Below the pieces are notes generated by a model. That model was not told the DNA's origin and made no database searches. It saw only the letters and a program-made list of their open reading frames with translations. The position numbers were made by a program, and so were the translations under genes. From Knufia peltigerae (taxonomy: Eukaryota; Ascomycota; Eurotiomycetes; Chaetothyriales; Trichomeriaceae): a stretch of DNA of 64,000 nt. Of this stretch, positions 44,504-55,311 are shown one piece after another. How positions within the stretch are numbered: position 1 is the stretch's first letter; each line of letters starts with the position of its first letter. The stretch is taken from positions 190,051 through 254,050 of the forward strand of contig JAPDRN010000035.1 of assembly GCA_030247855.1 (NCBI GenBank), written 5' to 3'.

Positions 44504-45722
44504 ATGTCCGATGATGAAGCCGACCCTGAACTCCTAGCACTCCTACGCCAGTCACTGGGTCTGGGACCAGGGACGTCCACCGCTCCTCCCACCACGGGGG
44601 TCCTCAAGTCGGCAGAATACATCTACGACAATGCCATCGACGTGGCTATATCGTCAGATGGCACCAGGGCCGCCGCGGAGACCATATGGGCGCTCATGCA
44701 GGCGAAACATTACTCGACCGAGACTTGGTCGTCGCACGAACTCCACCCAAAGACCAAGGACGAGGCCACCGTCAATTTCATCTTCACCATGAACCTGCTG
44801 AACTTTTCCTTTTGGTCCGAATTGCCTCATGACGAACGCTTTGCCATTGAATACCGAGGTGAACGATGGACAGGGTATTGGTCGCTCGTGGCGGCTCTAC
44901 AGCGAGCACTCGACGAAGGTAAGGCCTAGGCCACCGTGCCCCATGTTTGTGCACAATTCTTGTTTGTCTTTCTCCTATTCCCTCCCAGGGGCCAGTCCAG
45001 GTTTATTCACACTTCGCATCTTAACAGGCTACCCCATCACCACACCTACATTCTGGACGGATCTTGGCTCCTGCCCGGACAGTGTGTTTGAACACGTCTT
45101 CCGTTCAGCTACGTCGGAATCTATCCCCCTGCTGTCTCAGCGCATCTCCATCCTTCGCGAGGCCGGCGACATTTTAGAGGCTGACTTCTCCTCATCCCCT
45201 CTCAACATCATCACCCGCGCCGAAAACTCAGCCTCACGCCTCGTCAACCTCCTGGCCACACACTTCCCGAACTTCCGCGACACCACGACCCTGGCCGGCC
45301 GCGAGGTGCGTCTGTACAAGCGCGCTCAGATATTCGCCGCCGATCTGTGGGCATGCTTCAACGGCACGTCGTACGGTTCCTTCACCGACATCGATAACCT
45401 GACCATGTTCGCCGACTATCGTATCCCTCAGATGCTCCAGGGCTTACACTGCCTGTGGTACTCGCCTCGATTGGAATCGCGGATCGCTCGACACGACCAA
45501 TTCAGCCCCGGCGAAGCCATGGAAGTCGAGATCCGCGGCTGCAGCATCTGGTGCGTCGAGCTATTGAGGCGCCAGATCGAGCGCAAGCACCCCGAGGCCA
45601 AGGGCAAGCTCAACGCCGTCTTGATCGATTTCTTCTTGTACGATACTTGCAAGGAAATGGAGAAGAAAGGACATTGTGAGGACATGCTGCCTCATCATCG
45701 GACAAGGTCCATTTATTATTGA
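44504..45722 (+). CDS. QNG1: Queuosine 5'-phosphate N-glycosylase (queuosine salvage, DUF2419)
   Basis: Two exons, 44504-44918 and 45028-45722, give 369 residues. The family (Qng1, formerly C9orf64/DUF2419) releases the queuine base from queuosine 5'-monophosphate so that it can be reused for tRNA modification; fungi depend on salvage. Seen: FTMNLLNFSFWSELPHDE with RGERWTGYWSLVAALQRALD, EGYPITTPTFWTDLG across the intron, GDILEADFSSSPLNII, then the signatures LTMFADYRIPQMLQGLH and VEIRGCSIWCVELLR. The C-terminus LNAVLIDFFLYDTCKE is conserved in the family. The length fits. The ATG at 44504 precedes an acidic start (MSDDEADPELLALLRQSLG). It is head-to-head with UBA2 and convergent with CHO2. 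Confidence 0.9.
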
Positions 45723-46092
45723 TGAATCACCCCGCTCTTTTGTTGTCGTCCTACTATATACCTACCTACATGTGTGTTTAGATCTCGACTTGCTGCAAAG
45801 CAACAACATAATGGGAAATAAAGGAAGGGTGGTCGGAGGTTTTAGGTTTTGTTTTGATTGATTAGACGAAATCTAGAGAAGAGAAAGACGGCCCTGGCTG
45901 CAGGCGTTTTGTTTGATTATTCTCAAAGGAAAGAAAAAGTGGCCAGAGCAGAACAGAAGCATGCTTTCTTGCTTCGATATGCAATAGTCTATGTACAAAA
46001 GCCCTGACAATATGAAGCTATGCTTGTTTTTTGGCTGCTTATCCCCAAACACCGGTAAATGCCGAGATGTATTTTCAAAGCTTGTCTTCAAT
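45723..46092. other. Convergent 3' spacer, QNG1 / CHO2
   Basis: 370 bases with a CTACCTACAT stretch near 45760. No gene is seen. Confidence 0.5.
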
Positions 46093-49085
46093 TCAAATAT
46101 CACTTCCAACCGGTGTAGTCGTCCCCTTGGATCTCGACATGCTGAATGGTGCCAGAACCTTCTTTGCTTCCCAGATGCGCCAGGCCAGATTCTCGACCTT
46201 GCCGTCCGCCTTGACGACCTGGGGGGCAAACTCGATGCCAAACATCTGATGGATAGCGTAGACTACGCGTTTGGCGTACTTTCCGTCTCGATCCACTAAG
46301 CTGCCGAAGGCTTCTGAAGGGGTGCTCGGCGCGATATCTGGGTCCCGATCGAAGCAGTTCTGCACAATGGAGAGAAGCGTGCTCTCGATAGACCGTCGGA
46401 TCAAAATATCATTCTGAGTCAGCATTGCGCCTTCTGGTGTGGGGATGTCTGTGGCTTCCAGATCATCTTCGCTGAATCGTGGAATGCGAACTTCAAAGGG
46501 CCGTGAGACTGCCATGACGTTATGCTTGCCGTTGTGATGATAGCGGAACTCGAAGACACCTTGGGTCCACCATAGTTTATCGCCTGAGAAGATCATTTCA
46601 CCAGTCAAGCACTCCTTTTCGGAACCGTCCTGGCCTTTCACAGTAGTCTTCACATTACTGGAAACGATGCCCTTTTCAGAATTCAGCAGGTCATATTCGT
46701 GGATATTGGTGGCAATCCAACGACCCGATGAGGAAATTGTGGTCACGTCGCGAGATGCATTGTCAGTGACCATGTAAAGACCAACCCAATCCTTCGCACC
46801 ATGATTAAGGGGCGCCGTCCAGCTGACTTTGATGGGAGCACCATACTCGAACAGAAGAGCTTTTTTCCCAGTGGTGCGTTCGTCTGGTGTACGAACGACG
46901 CCTGACTCTTTGTCGCTTGATCGCTGCGAGTCAACCAAAGGAGAGGCTGGAGTGCCTTCGATCTCGAGTTTGTAGTCCTCAGGGTTTAGACCGACAACCT
47001 CGGGTTCTACTTTCGTGATCGTGACACGTGCTGTATGTTTTGGAATGAGGTCTTTGACGTCCTGAGCAATGGTGGTGACACCGGCCGTCAACTTGGGACG
47101 TACAGCATCAAAGAAGTCCTCGAGGTAATCGAACGTCTCGTCCAACATCTTGTCCATGCCATCTTGCCACTGTCGCAACGGTGGCGGTAGCGATCTGCGC
47201 AGGCTTCTGACCAATCCAGCATCTTGTCGAAGACTTCGGCCATACAGCTTCTGCATGTGAGGTCGCTCAACATATTGAATGAATGCTAGACTAAGTGTGT
47301 GACTCAGCAAAGCCAAGCAGAAAATAGCTTTGCTTCCAGTGATGAGTGCAACTCCCCAGATACCTGCGAGGCCTAGCACGCGTTCGGGGTTGTTCAGAAA
47401 TCGATAGATGCCGCCATAGGTCAACTTGGAGGAGTGGTCAAAGAAGAAATCTCCGAAGAACCATCCGAACTCGCCAAGTTGATCATAGATGCTGAACGAG
47501 ACCCATACCTGAAGCGCAATCAAACTCAAGCCCACAACGTGCTTCAATAAGACAAGACCATAATCCCAGTTTGCTGGCATGGTGTACATCTTCCATGCCG
47601 CGGCAGTAAACCAGGCATAGCATAGAATCATACTGAGGTGGTATGTGCCTTTCCATTGTCTCCACGCCTCACCAGTGCTTTCGCCGTACTTCAGAAAATG
47701 TCTGGTCCACTTCTTCTTGGATGACTGCCTGTTAAGTAGGTACCCAATACCAGCAGAATACCAGACTCTCCATATCGCAGCGTTGACGACGAAGAATGTT
47801 TGATAAAATGTCGTGTTCGGTGTCAGCATAGTCAAAGCAAAGATGTAGATCTGTAACACGAGGACGGCAGAGTCGGTGGTTCGATATAGATCGATATTGT
47901 TTAGGCCCAGGAGATTGTGCGTTTGGGAGGGTTGTGCATGAGCGGGACGGGGCCAGACATCATCTGTAGTACTCAGATCATTTGACGGGTTTTCTCCTTG
48001 TGCTGCTATCGGCAATTCGTTGATTGATCTTCGTGGCGGAGGAGAGCTGTAGGTACGTTCGATATGTGGGCTTTCGACCAACACCAAGAAAGCGAATTGA
48101 GCGGCGTGAGCGATGATTGAGATGAATAGAACTTTGTAGCTGGCTGCCATGAGCGAGATGCCATAGTAGCCGACATAGCCTATCGAATACATGGGGTGAG
48201 GGGCCATCTCGAACACTCCATCAAAGGTCAATTCTTGATCGACGAGGTAGAAAAAGTCGCCCCAATACCAGGCATAGTCCTTCACCACTCGATGCGCGTC
48301 CAACTTAACCCACAAATTGAAGGCAAAGAGGGAAATTCCAGTAGCCCACCGCAAGAACGTGGTAACGAATAATTCTCCAGTCGGTCGGTGACCACAGGAC
48401 ATGGCAAACAGCATGTACGAAACGAAGTCGCACATCAAGATTAGATCGACGATACGACGGAAAATCAACCAAGTGTTATACTCAAGGGGAGCGGTATCGA
48501 AGTCGTAATCTTTAGCAATCTTTGTCTCGAGTTCTCGTTTGGCAAAGGCTCGTATCTTTGGGTGCGGGTTCTCACCATTGGAGGCGCTAGGGAAGAGCTT
48601 AAGTCTGCGTGCCCATCTCACAAGCATCTTGTGGTGAGACTGCATATGCAGAAGATAGCCAATGCCAATGTTGTAACCTGCTCTCCAGAAGAGAAATATG
48701 GCTGCGAGAATGGGTTTCCGATATGCCGCTGGAAGCGACCAAGCCAATAAAATGTGCAGCAAAAGGATAAATAGAACAAGGAGGTCTCCCAGGTTCTTGG
48801 GCTCTGTGGGCGAGAGCAGCTGTGAGACCATGTCATGTGTGTATGGCACAGTGAACACTAAATAATTGTCAGATTCTGAGACTTAACATACCAACGCAAG
48901 AAGGAAGTACCAGTTCCATCGGGAGTGCGACCAAAGGTCTTTCTGTCTTGCTCCTGCTTGTTTGATTTCTCTTCAGCAGCATTGAGGTCCAGGACCGCCT
49001 GTCTGGCTTCCTGCTGAGTGTTGGCGTGGATCGGAGCATTCCTCTTGCGAAGACCCTCGGCCGCGGACTCGGCAGTGGGATCCAT
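46093..49085 (-). CDS. CHO2: Phosphatidylethanolamine N-methyltransferase CHO2
   Basis: Two exons, 49085-48911 and 48857-46093, give 979 residues. Cho2 performs the first AdoMet-dependent methylation of phosphatidylethanolamine on the way to phosphatidylcholine, in the ER membrane. After a charged N-terminus comes DGTVFTVPYTHDMVSQLLSP, the family's opening motif, rebuilt exactly by the intron. Two tandem membrane methyltransferase units follow: YAWYWGDFFYLVDQELTFDG with APHPMYSIGYVGYYG, then FGWFFGDFFFDHSSKLTYGG with LNNPERVLGLAG. A long C-terminal soluble region holds the beta-rich IKVSWTAPLNHGAKDWVGLY domain. The donor used is GTACTT; a better-looking GTATGT lies 19 bases downstream and would shift the frame. 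Confidence 0.96.
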
Positions 49086-49820
49086 GCTTGAATCCGTTGC
49101 CACCGAGGAACAACCTAGCTAACTTGCTAAAGTCAAGCAAAGAATTAAATCCGTACAGCTAAACAACAAACACGGAAAAATCAAGGAAGACAAACTGAGT
49201 GCGCCATAGACTGACCCAGGTTGTATTCCATGTGTCTGGCTCTCAACAAGGAGTTCCGAGTGAAGCAGAGGCCGAGGGAAAGTGGGCGAGGAAGAAGACT
49301 CTAAGGACAGAGGGGTCTTGGCTGGGGACCTGCAAATTGGCAGTGGATGGAGGTTTCGGTACGTGTTGTTGGCCATCACGTGCACGGCCGAATTCTCTCT
49401 GTGGGGGATTCTCTTCAAATGACGCCATGAGCCTTGCAGCATGGCCCGACAATTGGAGGAGCGCAGACGGAGAATGCACCCACAGAAATGAAAACTCCAA
49501 GGCACTGCATATGCCGAGTCGAGGAAGGATTCGCTACCATGAGGAGACATCCCACGTACTTGGGGCTCATATAAATATACGAGTCATGAGGATACGAGGG
49601 GTTGCGCAAGGCTGACCGATCAGGCTGAGGTTGAAGGTGGGATGATGTTTGTCACCCGCGACAGACCAATCATTTTCTTGTGGCATTATTACCAATCCAT
49701 CTTTTGCCTCTTCCACCATGGTTCTGCTCATCACATAGATTTCCCTTCATCCCTGGTGTTGATGTTAAACGACGAGTGTCTTCAATATATCGTGCGGTGA
49801 CGACCAGTTGGTCCCAAATC
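49086..49820. promoter_or_regulatory. Divergent promoter, CHO2 / NBP35
   Basis: 735 bases between divergent starts. A 138-codon plus frame and a 143-codon minus frame overlap here with no family resemblance. The motifs CATGTG/CACGTG of INO-type control were not clearly seen, apart from CACGTGCACGG at about 49377. Confidence 0.45.
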
Positions 49821-50902
49821 ATGGCACCGTCATTCGAAGAGCCACTCGCAGAGGCTCTGGAGGCTCCTTTGAAGGAGAAACCAAATCTTGTTGCACCGGA
49901 ACCTGGTACGTGTTGTTACTTGTCTCAGGGACATAGACGAGGCTAATTGTTCCTACAGAGCATTGTCCGGGCCCTGAATCCGATCAAGCCGGCAAGGGTG
50001 ACGCCTGCGATGGTTGCCCAAATCAGGCTATCTGCGCATCTGCGCCCAAAGGACCTGATCCCGACATTCCCCTCATCACGGAGCGACTCGCGGGCATAAA
50101 ACATAAAATACTGGTGCTATCAGGAAAAGGAGGCGTAGGAAAGTCAACGTTTTCCTCCCTGTTATCACACGCATTCGCAGCAAATCCTGATTCTGCCGTC
50201 GGAATCATGGACACCGACATCTGCGGCCCGTCTATCCCAAAGATGATGGGGGTCGAGAGCGAGACGATACATGTCAGCAACGCTGGTTGGAGTCCTGTTT
50301 GGGTGACCGACAACCTAGGGGTGATGAGTGTGCAATTCATGCTCCCTAATCGCGATGATGCTGTCATCTGGAGAGGGCCCAAAAAGAACGGGCTCATCAA
50401 ACAATTCTTAAAAGATGTTGAATGGGGCGAGTTGGACTACCTGATAGTGGACACGCCTCCGGGCACTTCAGACGAGCACCTGTCTGTGAACTCGTTCTTG
50501 AAGGAGTCAGGGGTTGATGGTGCTGTTGTGGTCACCACTCCTCAAGAGGTTTCCCTGTTGGATGTTAGGAAAGAAATCGACTTTTGCAAAAAGGCCGGCA
50601 TCCGAGTGTTGGGGCTGGTTGAGAACATGGCTGGCTTTGTGTGTCCGAAGTGTACCCACGAGTCTCAGATATTCAAAGCCACGACAGGGGGCGGGAAACG
50701 ATTGTGTCAGGATATGGGCATTCCTTTCCTCGGGTCGGTTCCTTTAGATCCCCGAATTGGCATGGCCTGCGATTTTGGAGAGAGCTTCTTGGATAGCTTT
50801 CCCGACAGCCCAGCCTGTAAAGCATTGAGACAGGTTGTGAGGTCGGTAGGCAAATTGATTGGAGAGGATCCAGATGAGGTTTTGCCAGACGGGCCAATAT
50901 GA
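49821..50902 (+). CDS. NBP35: Cytosolic Fe-S cluster assembly ATPase NBP35
   Basis: Two exons, 49821-49905 and 49959-50902, give 342 residues. Nbp35 with Cfd1 forms the scaffold on which cytosolic and nuclear 4Fe-4S clusters are built. The N-terminal ferredoxin-like motif is complete: Cys31, Cys45, Cys48 and Cys54 (C-x13-C-x2-C-x5-C), which separates Nbp35 from Cfd1. The deviant P-loop SGKGGVGKST follows near residue 83, then MDTDICGPSIPKMMG and DYLIVDTPPGTSDEHL. The bridging CPKC pair is in ENMAGFVCPKCTHES. Splicing joins EP to EHCPGPE. The TYW1 radical-SAM enzyme in this window is a plausible client, by family knowledge only. Confidence 0.96.
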
Positions 50903-52379
50903 AAAGAATGAAGGGATTTTGGCTACCGCGTTACCCTCTTAACTCTGAATGGACAGTTCTGGGCAGATTCATCTTGGGCAATGGCACACTGCACGCCTGG
51001 TGCTTGTCTGGGGCCGTCTCACACCTCCAAACAGCCAGTCCAACTTTATCGGTATCGGCTGGTGATAGCATGGAAGCCATTTCGACACTAGCAAATGGAC
51101 GAAGTGCAGTATTTCCGCCTCAAGCATCACACATTACATCTGGAGAAGACAGAACAGCCTCAGCCTCAGCCGATACCCGTATCCAACCCAAGCTCCAGTG
51201 TGGAAATGGAGGCTTGAGACACACATTAACAAGGCAGGAAGTTTCTGATTATGAATACGCAAACCAGTGACGAGTCACGCGAAGCTATGAGCTCGTATTG
51301 AGGGCACGAACGGCAACTTGTGTCGAGAAGAACTCGCGTTTTAAGATCCGTTCGAGGTGAAGCGCAAGGTTCAAGGGTGCACCGTGTATCGTGCGCTACC
51401 TAAGTACGGAGCAGGTAGCACGGCGGTTACCGGACCAGGCGGACATGAGCATTTTGAAGGGTGATAAGTTACAATCATGACTAGTTAGAGGTACATGAGG
51501 GACGGAGGATGGAGGAGTACCGTACTACAATACTACGAGTCTGAGGCATGAACTGAACGCGACGCCGAGGCTGCTTTTTAACATGGACTATACCAATTCC
51601 GGACCGTAGACAATACTAGACTTCCAAACCTCATGAGCCTGGGCCAATGGCAGGTGTCAATGGTGGATTAAGTGGATTGATGCGAGGCACTAGCCGGATG
51701 TTCAGTTGCGAAACTTCTCCTGCATTTCGAAACTCGGCTATTCCCTGAACGTCGGTTTCACCTGCGTCAAAGCCCCCCTTTTCTCTTTCTTCCGCGACTC
51801 TGACCAAGTCGATCAAGTATGGGTGCGTCTGCTTCCCACACTCCGGCCTTCAGGTCGATCTCTAGAATTGGCACAACACTCTCCACAGACAGGAGCCTCG
51901 TCCTCGCGAATGGATGCTGATGCTCTTCTTGTCCAGGGTGATGGTTGGCCCCAAGTGACAACAGCTGTCACACCCTGGCCCTTTGTGGAGAGGTCTGCAC
52001 TTCGAAACCCAGATCCATATCGAGCGCCACTTATTGACTTGTCGCCTACTCTCCTGAGACGTGCAAAATCCACCTGATGGCGTGGCCCAAGCCTCTCCGC
52101 CATGATTCGAGACAGAACCAGTCCCTATATGCTGTGTCTCTGGCATTGTTAAAATGTCGGCTTCCAGTCCAGTTCTGCGTGGTATCCTTCTTGTTGGCGG
52201 TTGAGTCTGGCATTCTTTCTCCCTTCGCAACTGTTCTTCCTTTACATATCGGGGGCAGGTCCTTCGTTGTTCGTTCTTACTCTCACATTCACTGAGCTTC
52301 GCGGTGCGAAGTTTCCTGGCACCCATTCCTTTTCGAGCCTCGCCGTGGCCAGTCGCTAGTCGATCTTTCTATTTCCAAC
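50903..52379. other. Spacer with unresolved frames, NBP35 / aspartic protease
   Basis: About 1.48 kb without a confident gene. From 51631 to 52326 several overlapping minus-strand frames of 60-155 codons alternate; one (51631-51816) reads RVAEEREKGGFDAGETDVQG and looks protein-like, but no consistent spliced model emerged. The segment 51100-51240 has CAGCCTCAGCC repeats. It may be the remnant of a gene or chance. Confidence 0.35.
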
Positions 52380-53734
52380 ATGCTTCGTCTTCAGATTTTA
52401 TTCTTGGCCCTCCTTTTCATCACTACAGCGTTTGCATCGCCCATCAGGCAAAAACAGAAACGATCATTTAAAATCCCAAGAATACCACAGCCCAACTATA
52501 AGCCCAACGGGAAAGCAGCATACAAAAGAGCCTTATTCAAATTTGGCTTTGGCGATATCAGTTTCCAGCCCAATGGCGAGATAGCTACGAGAATCCAAGC
52601 AGCAACCAATGCTTCTGTCGACGCGACGGAAGATGGACAGACGGCCGCTACGCCTTCTCAGAATGACGCTCAGTTCTTGTCTCCTGTCAATGTAGGAGGT
52701 CAGACCTTGGTCATGAACTTTGACAGCGGCTCGTCGGATTTGTAGGACAAACACCTCTATGGAGACGTTTGAATGAAGCTAACAGTGTGGCTTAGTTGGG
52801 TTTTCAACACCAACCTCGACCAGTCGGCCCAACAAGGTCATACTGTCTACAACCCAACGAAATCAAACGCATCTAAAGCGCTTACTGGTAGCACCTTCAA
52901 TATCAGCTACGGAGACGGCTCATTCGCTTCTGGACCCGTCGGTGTCGATACAGTCGATATTGGCGGCTCAACAGTTGACGCCCAAGCTATTGGACTTCCC
53001 AATGTTGTCTCGGACAGCTTCATCACCAACACCGCTTCGAACGGTCTGGTCGGGCTAGCGTTCAGCCAGCTAAACACCATCAAGCCACAAGCTCAGAAAA
53101 CCTTTTTTGACAATGTCATGGCAGACTTGACTCAGCCGGTGTTCACCGCGCAGCTCTTGTCCAGTGCTACGGGTTCATACGAGTTCGGCAAAATCGACAA
53201 GACTTTGTTTAAAGGTCAGCTCCAAACCGCTGCCGTTGATTCTTCCAATGGATTTTGGCAGGTTTCATCGACATCGGCGGCTGTGTCAGGCCAGAAGATC
53301 AACATTGCTGGTGGCACTGCCATTCTCGACACGGGCACTTCGTTGATGCTCGTTGCCGATGAGATGGTGGTTGGATATTGGAACCAGGTCCAAGGCGCAC
53401 AACTGAATCAACAAGCAGGCGGCGTCATCTTTCCGTGTAACGCTCAGCTCCCTGACCTCCAGGTTGCAATTGGTAACAACCTTGCGACTGTGGATGGCGC
53501 CAACATGAACTTTGCAAATGTCGGTACCGACACCCAGACCGGCCAAGACTGTAAGTTTTTGTCCATACTATTCGATCTGATGTGGGCGATGCTGACCAAC
53601 TTCCAGTCTGTTTCGGTGGGCTACAGTCAAGTCAAGGTCTTCCCTTTTCGATCTACGGCGACGTGTTTTTCAGATCGAATTTTGTAGTCTTTGACGGGGC
53701 TACGCCGTCGGCCAGCTTTGCGCCTCATGCTTGA
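52380..53734 (+). CDS. Secreted pepsin-family aspartic protease
   Basis: Three exons, 52380-52741, 52796-53550 and 53607-53734, give 414 residues. It belongs to family A1, close to aspergillopepsin/penicillopepsin, acidic extracellular endopeptidases. A hydrophobic signal peptide occupies residues 1-20 (ILFLALLFITTAFAS), followed by a basic propeptide to about residue 95. The two catalytic aspartates are Asp115 in NFDSGSSD (DSG instead of the usual DTG) and Asp299 in AILDTGTS. The flap SYGDGS has Tyr159. The C-terminus IYGDVFFRSNFVVFDG is standard. Intron 1 is 54 nt with a GCTAAC branch; intron 2 joins QD to FCFGGLQSS. No GPI-anchor tail is seen. Exact splice residues at exon ends (Phe121) follow frame and family. 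Confidence 0.93.
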
Positions 53735-55311
53735 ACTAGATACCAGTTGCATTGATAACCCCAATTTATGATGCCTACGTCAGCAATAGAATTATGCATA
53801 GCGTTCGGAGTTAGCCATACAGATGTTTGTCCTTTTTTTTGTGCTTTGGAGGAAGCACTACCTACCTACCTATACCTCTAGCATGGCAAAACCGTTCTCG
53901 CCCGCAGCAGAACGAATGAGCTTGACATGAGTACAAAAGATGGAAAAGTTATCAAACGTACACACGACTAAGATGTTTCTCCCCCTGTAACACGAGGACT
54001 TGTTTCCACACAGTAGAGAAGTCCGGGTACATTCGGAGTACAATTTGTCATTTCCCAACGATATTCTATGACAACGACAAGGATTATACAAATTTAGATA
54101 GGAGCTCGACTCTGTAAGCCAATGTTCGTAGCTTCTGTCATTGGATGTCACTGACGGGGTTCGGGGTCCGATGGAAGACTGGATGGAGTTTCTCAATTTG
54201 TGCTCGTACAGTCGTCGGTCAGCAGCCGAACATGACCACCAGCCGCACTTGCATTCCTCATCCACTAGTTCAACATGGAAAAAACCAAGACTATGTTTCA
54301 GGATCATTGATCTCGTTTATTGGTCAATTTTAATATTTTCGCGAGGTATTGTTCCCCAGCAAATTAGCAAATTGGTTGGTGAAGCAATCGGGCCAGAAAG
54401 GGAGGCCTGAACGGGCCAAAACCCAAGATCGAGCCGTTGACGTCGTTCGTCACAAGGATTCAAGTATGACTTTAAGTCGGGTCTGTACAGTATACCGTGT
54501 GTGCGTGCGTACAGTACACCTCGCCACGGGCTGTGATGTGGCAATTCGACGAGGAAATATTGCCAGGCCAGGCGAAAACCTCATTAGCCAGCCCTCAGAT
54601 ATCGCCAAACCCATAACAAAAGAACACAGTCCGTACCCCGTACTAATTTCACTGTAGCATCTCACACTGTACTCCGGAGGATTTGCTCTTCCAGCTCGAG
54701 ACTAAAAAAGCCTTACGCCGTAAGTGACTAGGTAAGTAGACCACTTGATCAGCGCCACTGCACACCGACAGGGCCCAGCAAAATCCTTACGCCAGCTGTG
54801 ATGGTCTGGATCTCGTCACAGAAAAGTCCGTAATAATAAAAAGTCCGCAGTTGGTGGTTGGAGGCACCATTATTGCTGACCAAACACCCGAAGTTCATAA
54901 TCCCTGCAATGATTCTATCTTGGGCCGACCGCTGAACTCACGACACACACCAGCTGCTCACCACTTACCTTCACTCTGTCTCCGTCCCTCGTACAGTGCC
55001 TTGGCCTTTTGCCCTTTGCCTGACGCGCCCAGACTGAGGGCAGGGGATCCCATAACATGACTTCATCTCAATCTCTAACTAACCTTGTTACTGCAACTAA
55101 CTCCCTGTATCCTGACCTGGTGGTTTTTTTACCTTTGCCATTTACTGCTTACAACTAGTTGCCCGACGTTACAGGTAGGTTAGAGGTACCTAGGCATCGT
55201 TGGTTGGTCGGTCACGCTGTACCTTACCTGACTTTGTGGTTGATTCCCTTCCGATCTCTTTGCCGCCTTTACCAGACTTAACGCTTCTATGGTGACCAGA
55301 AGAAAGTCGAC
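53735..55311. other. Long spacer, aspartic protease / membrane protein
   Basis: About 1.58 kb. A CCTACCTACCTATACCT tract lies at 53860-53878 and a TAGGTAGG stretch near 55172. The frames here, including a 145-codon minus one with an ATG at 54307, show no family resemblance. It likely holds the 3' region of the protease and a long 5' leader of the next gene. Confidence 0.45.

Noticed and set aside
50899..51270. 123-codon plus ORF overlapping the NBP35 stop
   Set aside because: It begins inside the NBP35 stop region, has no motif and resembles a chance frame in the 3' untranslated region.
51370..51400. GTTCAAGGGTGC as a possible tRNA B-box
   Set aside because: It does not match the GGTTCRANYCC consensus, no paired A-box or cloverleaf stems could be drawn around it, and no T-run terminator follows.
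53870..54307. 145-codon minus ORF with true ATG
   Set aside because: Cys/Ser/Leu mixture with no conserved block; runs into the 3' region of the protease gene.
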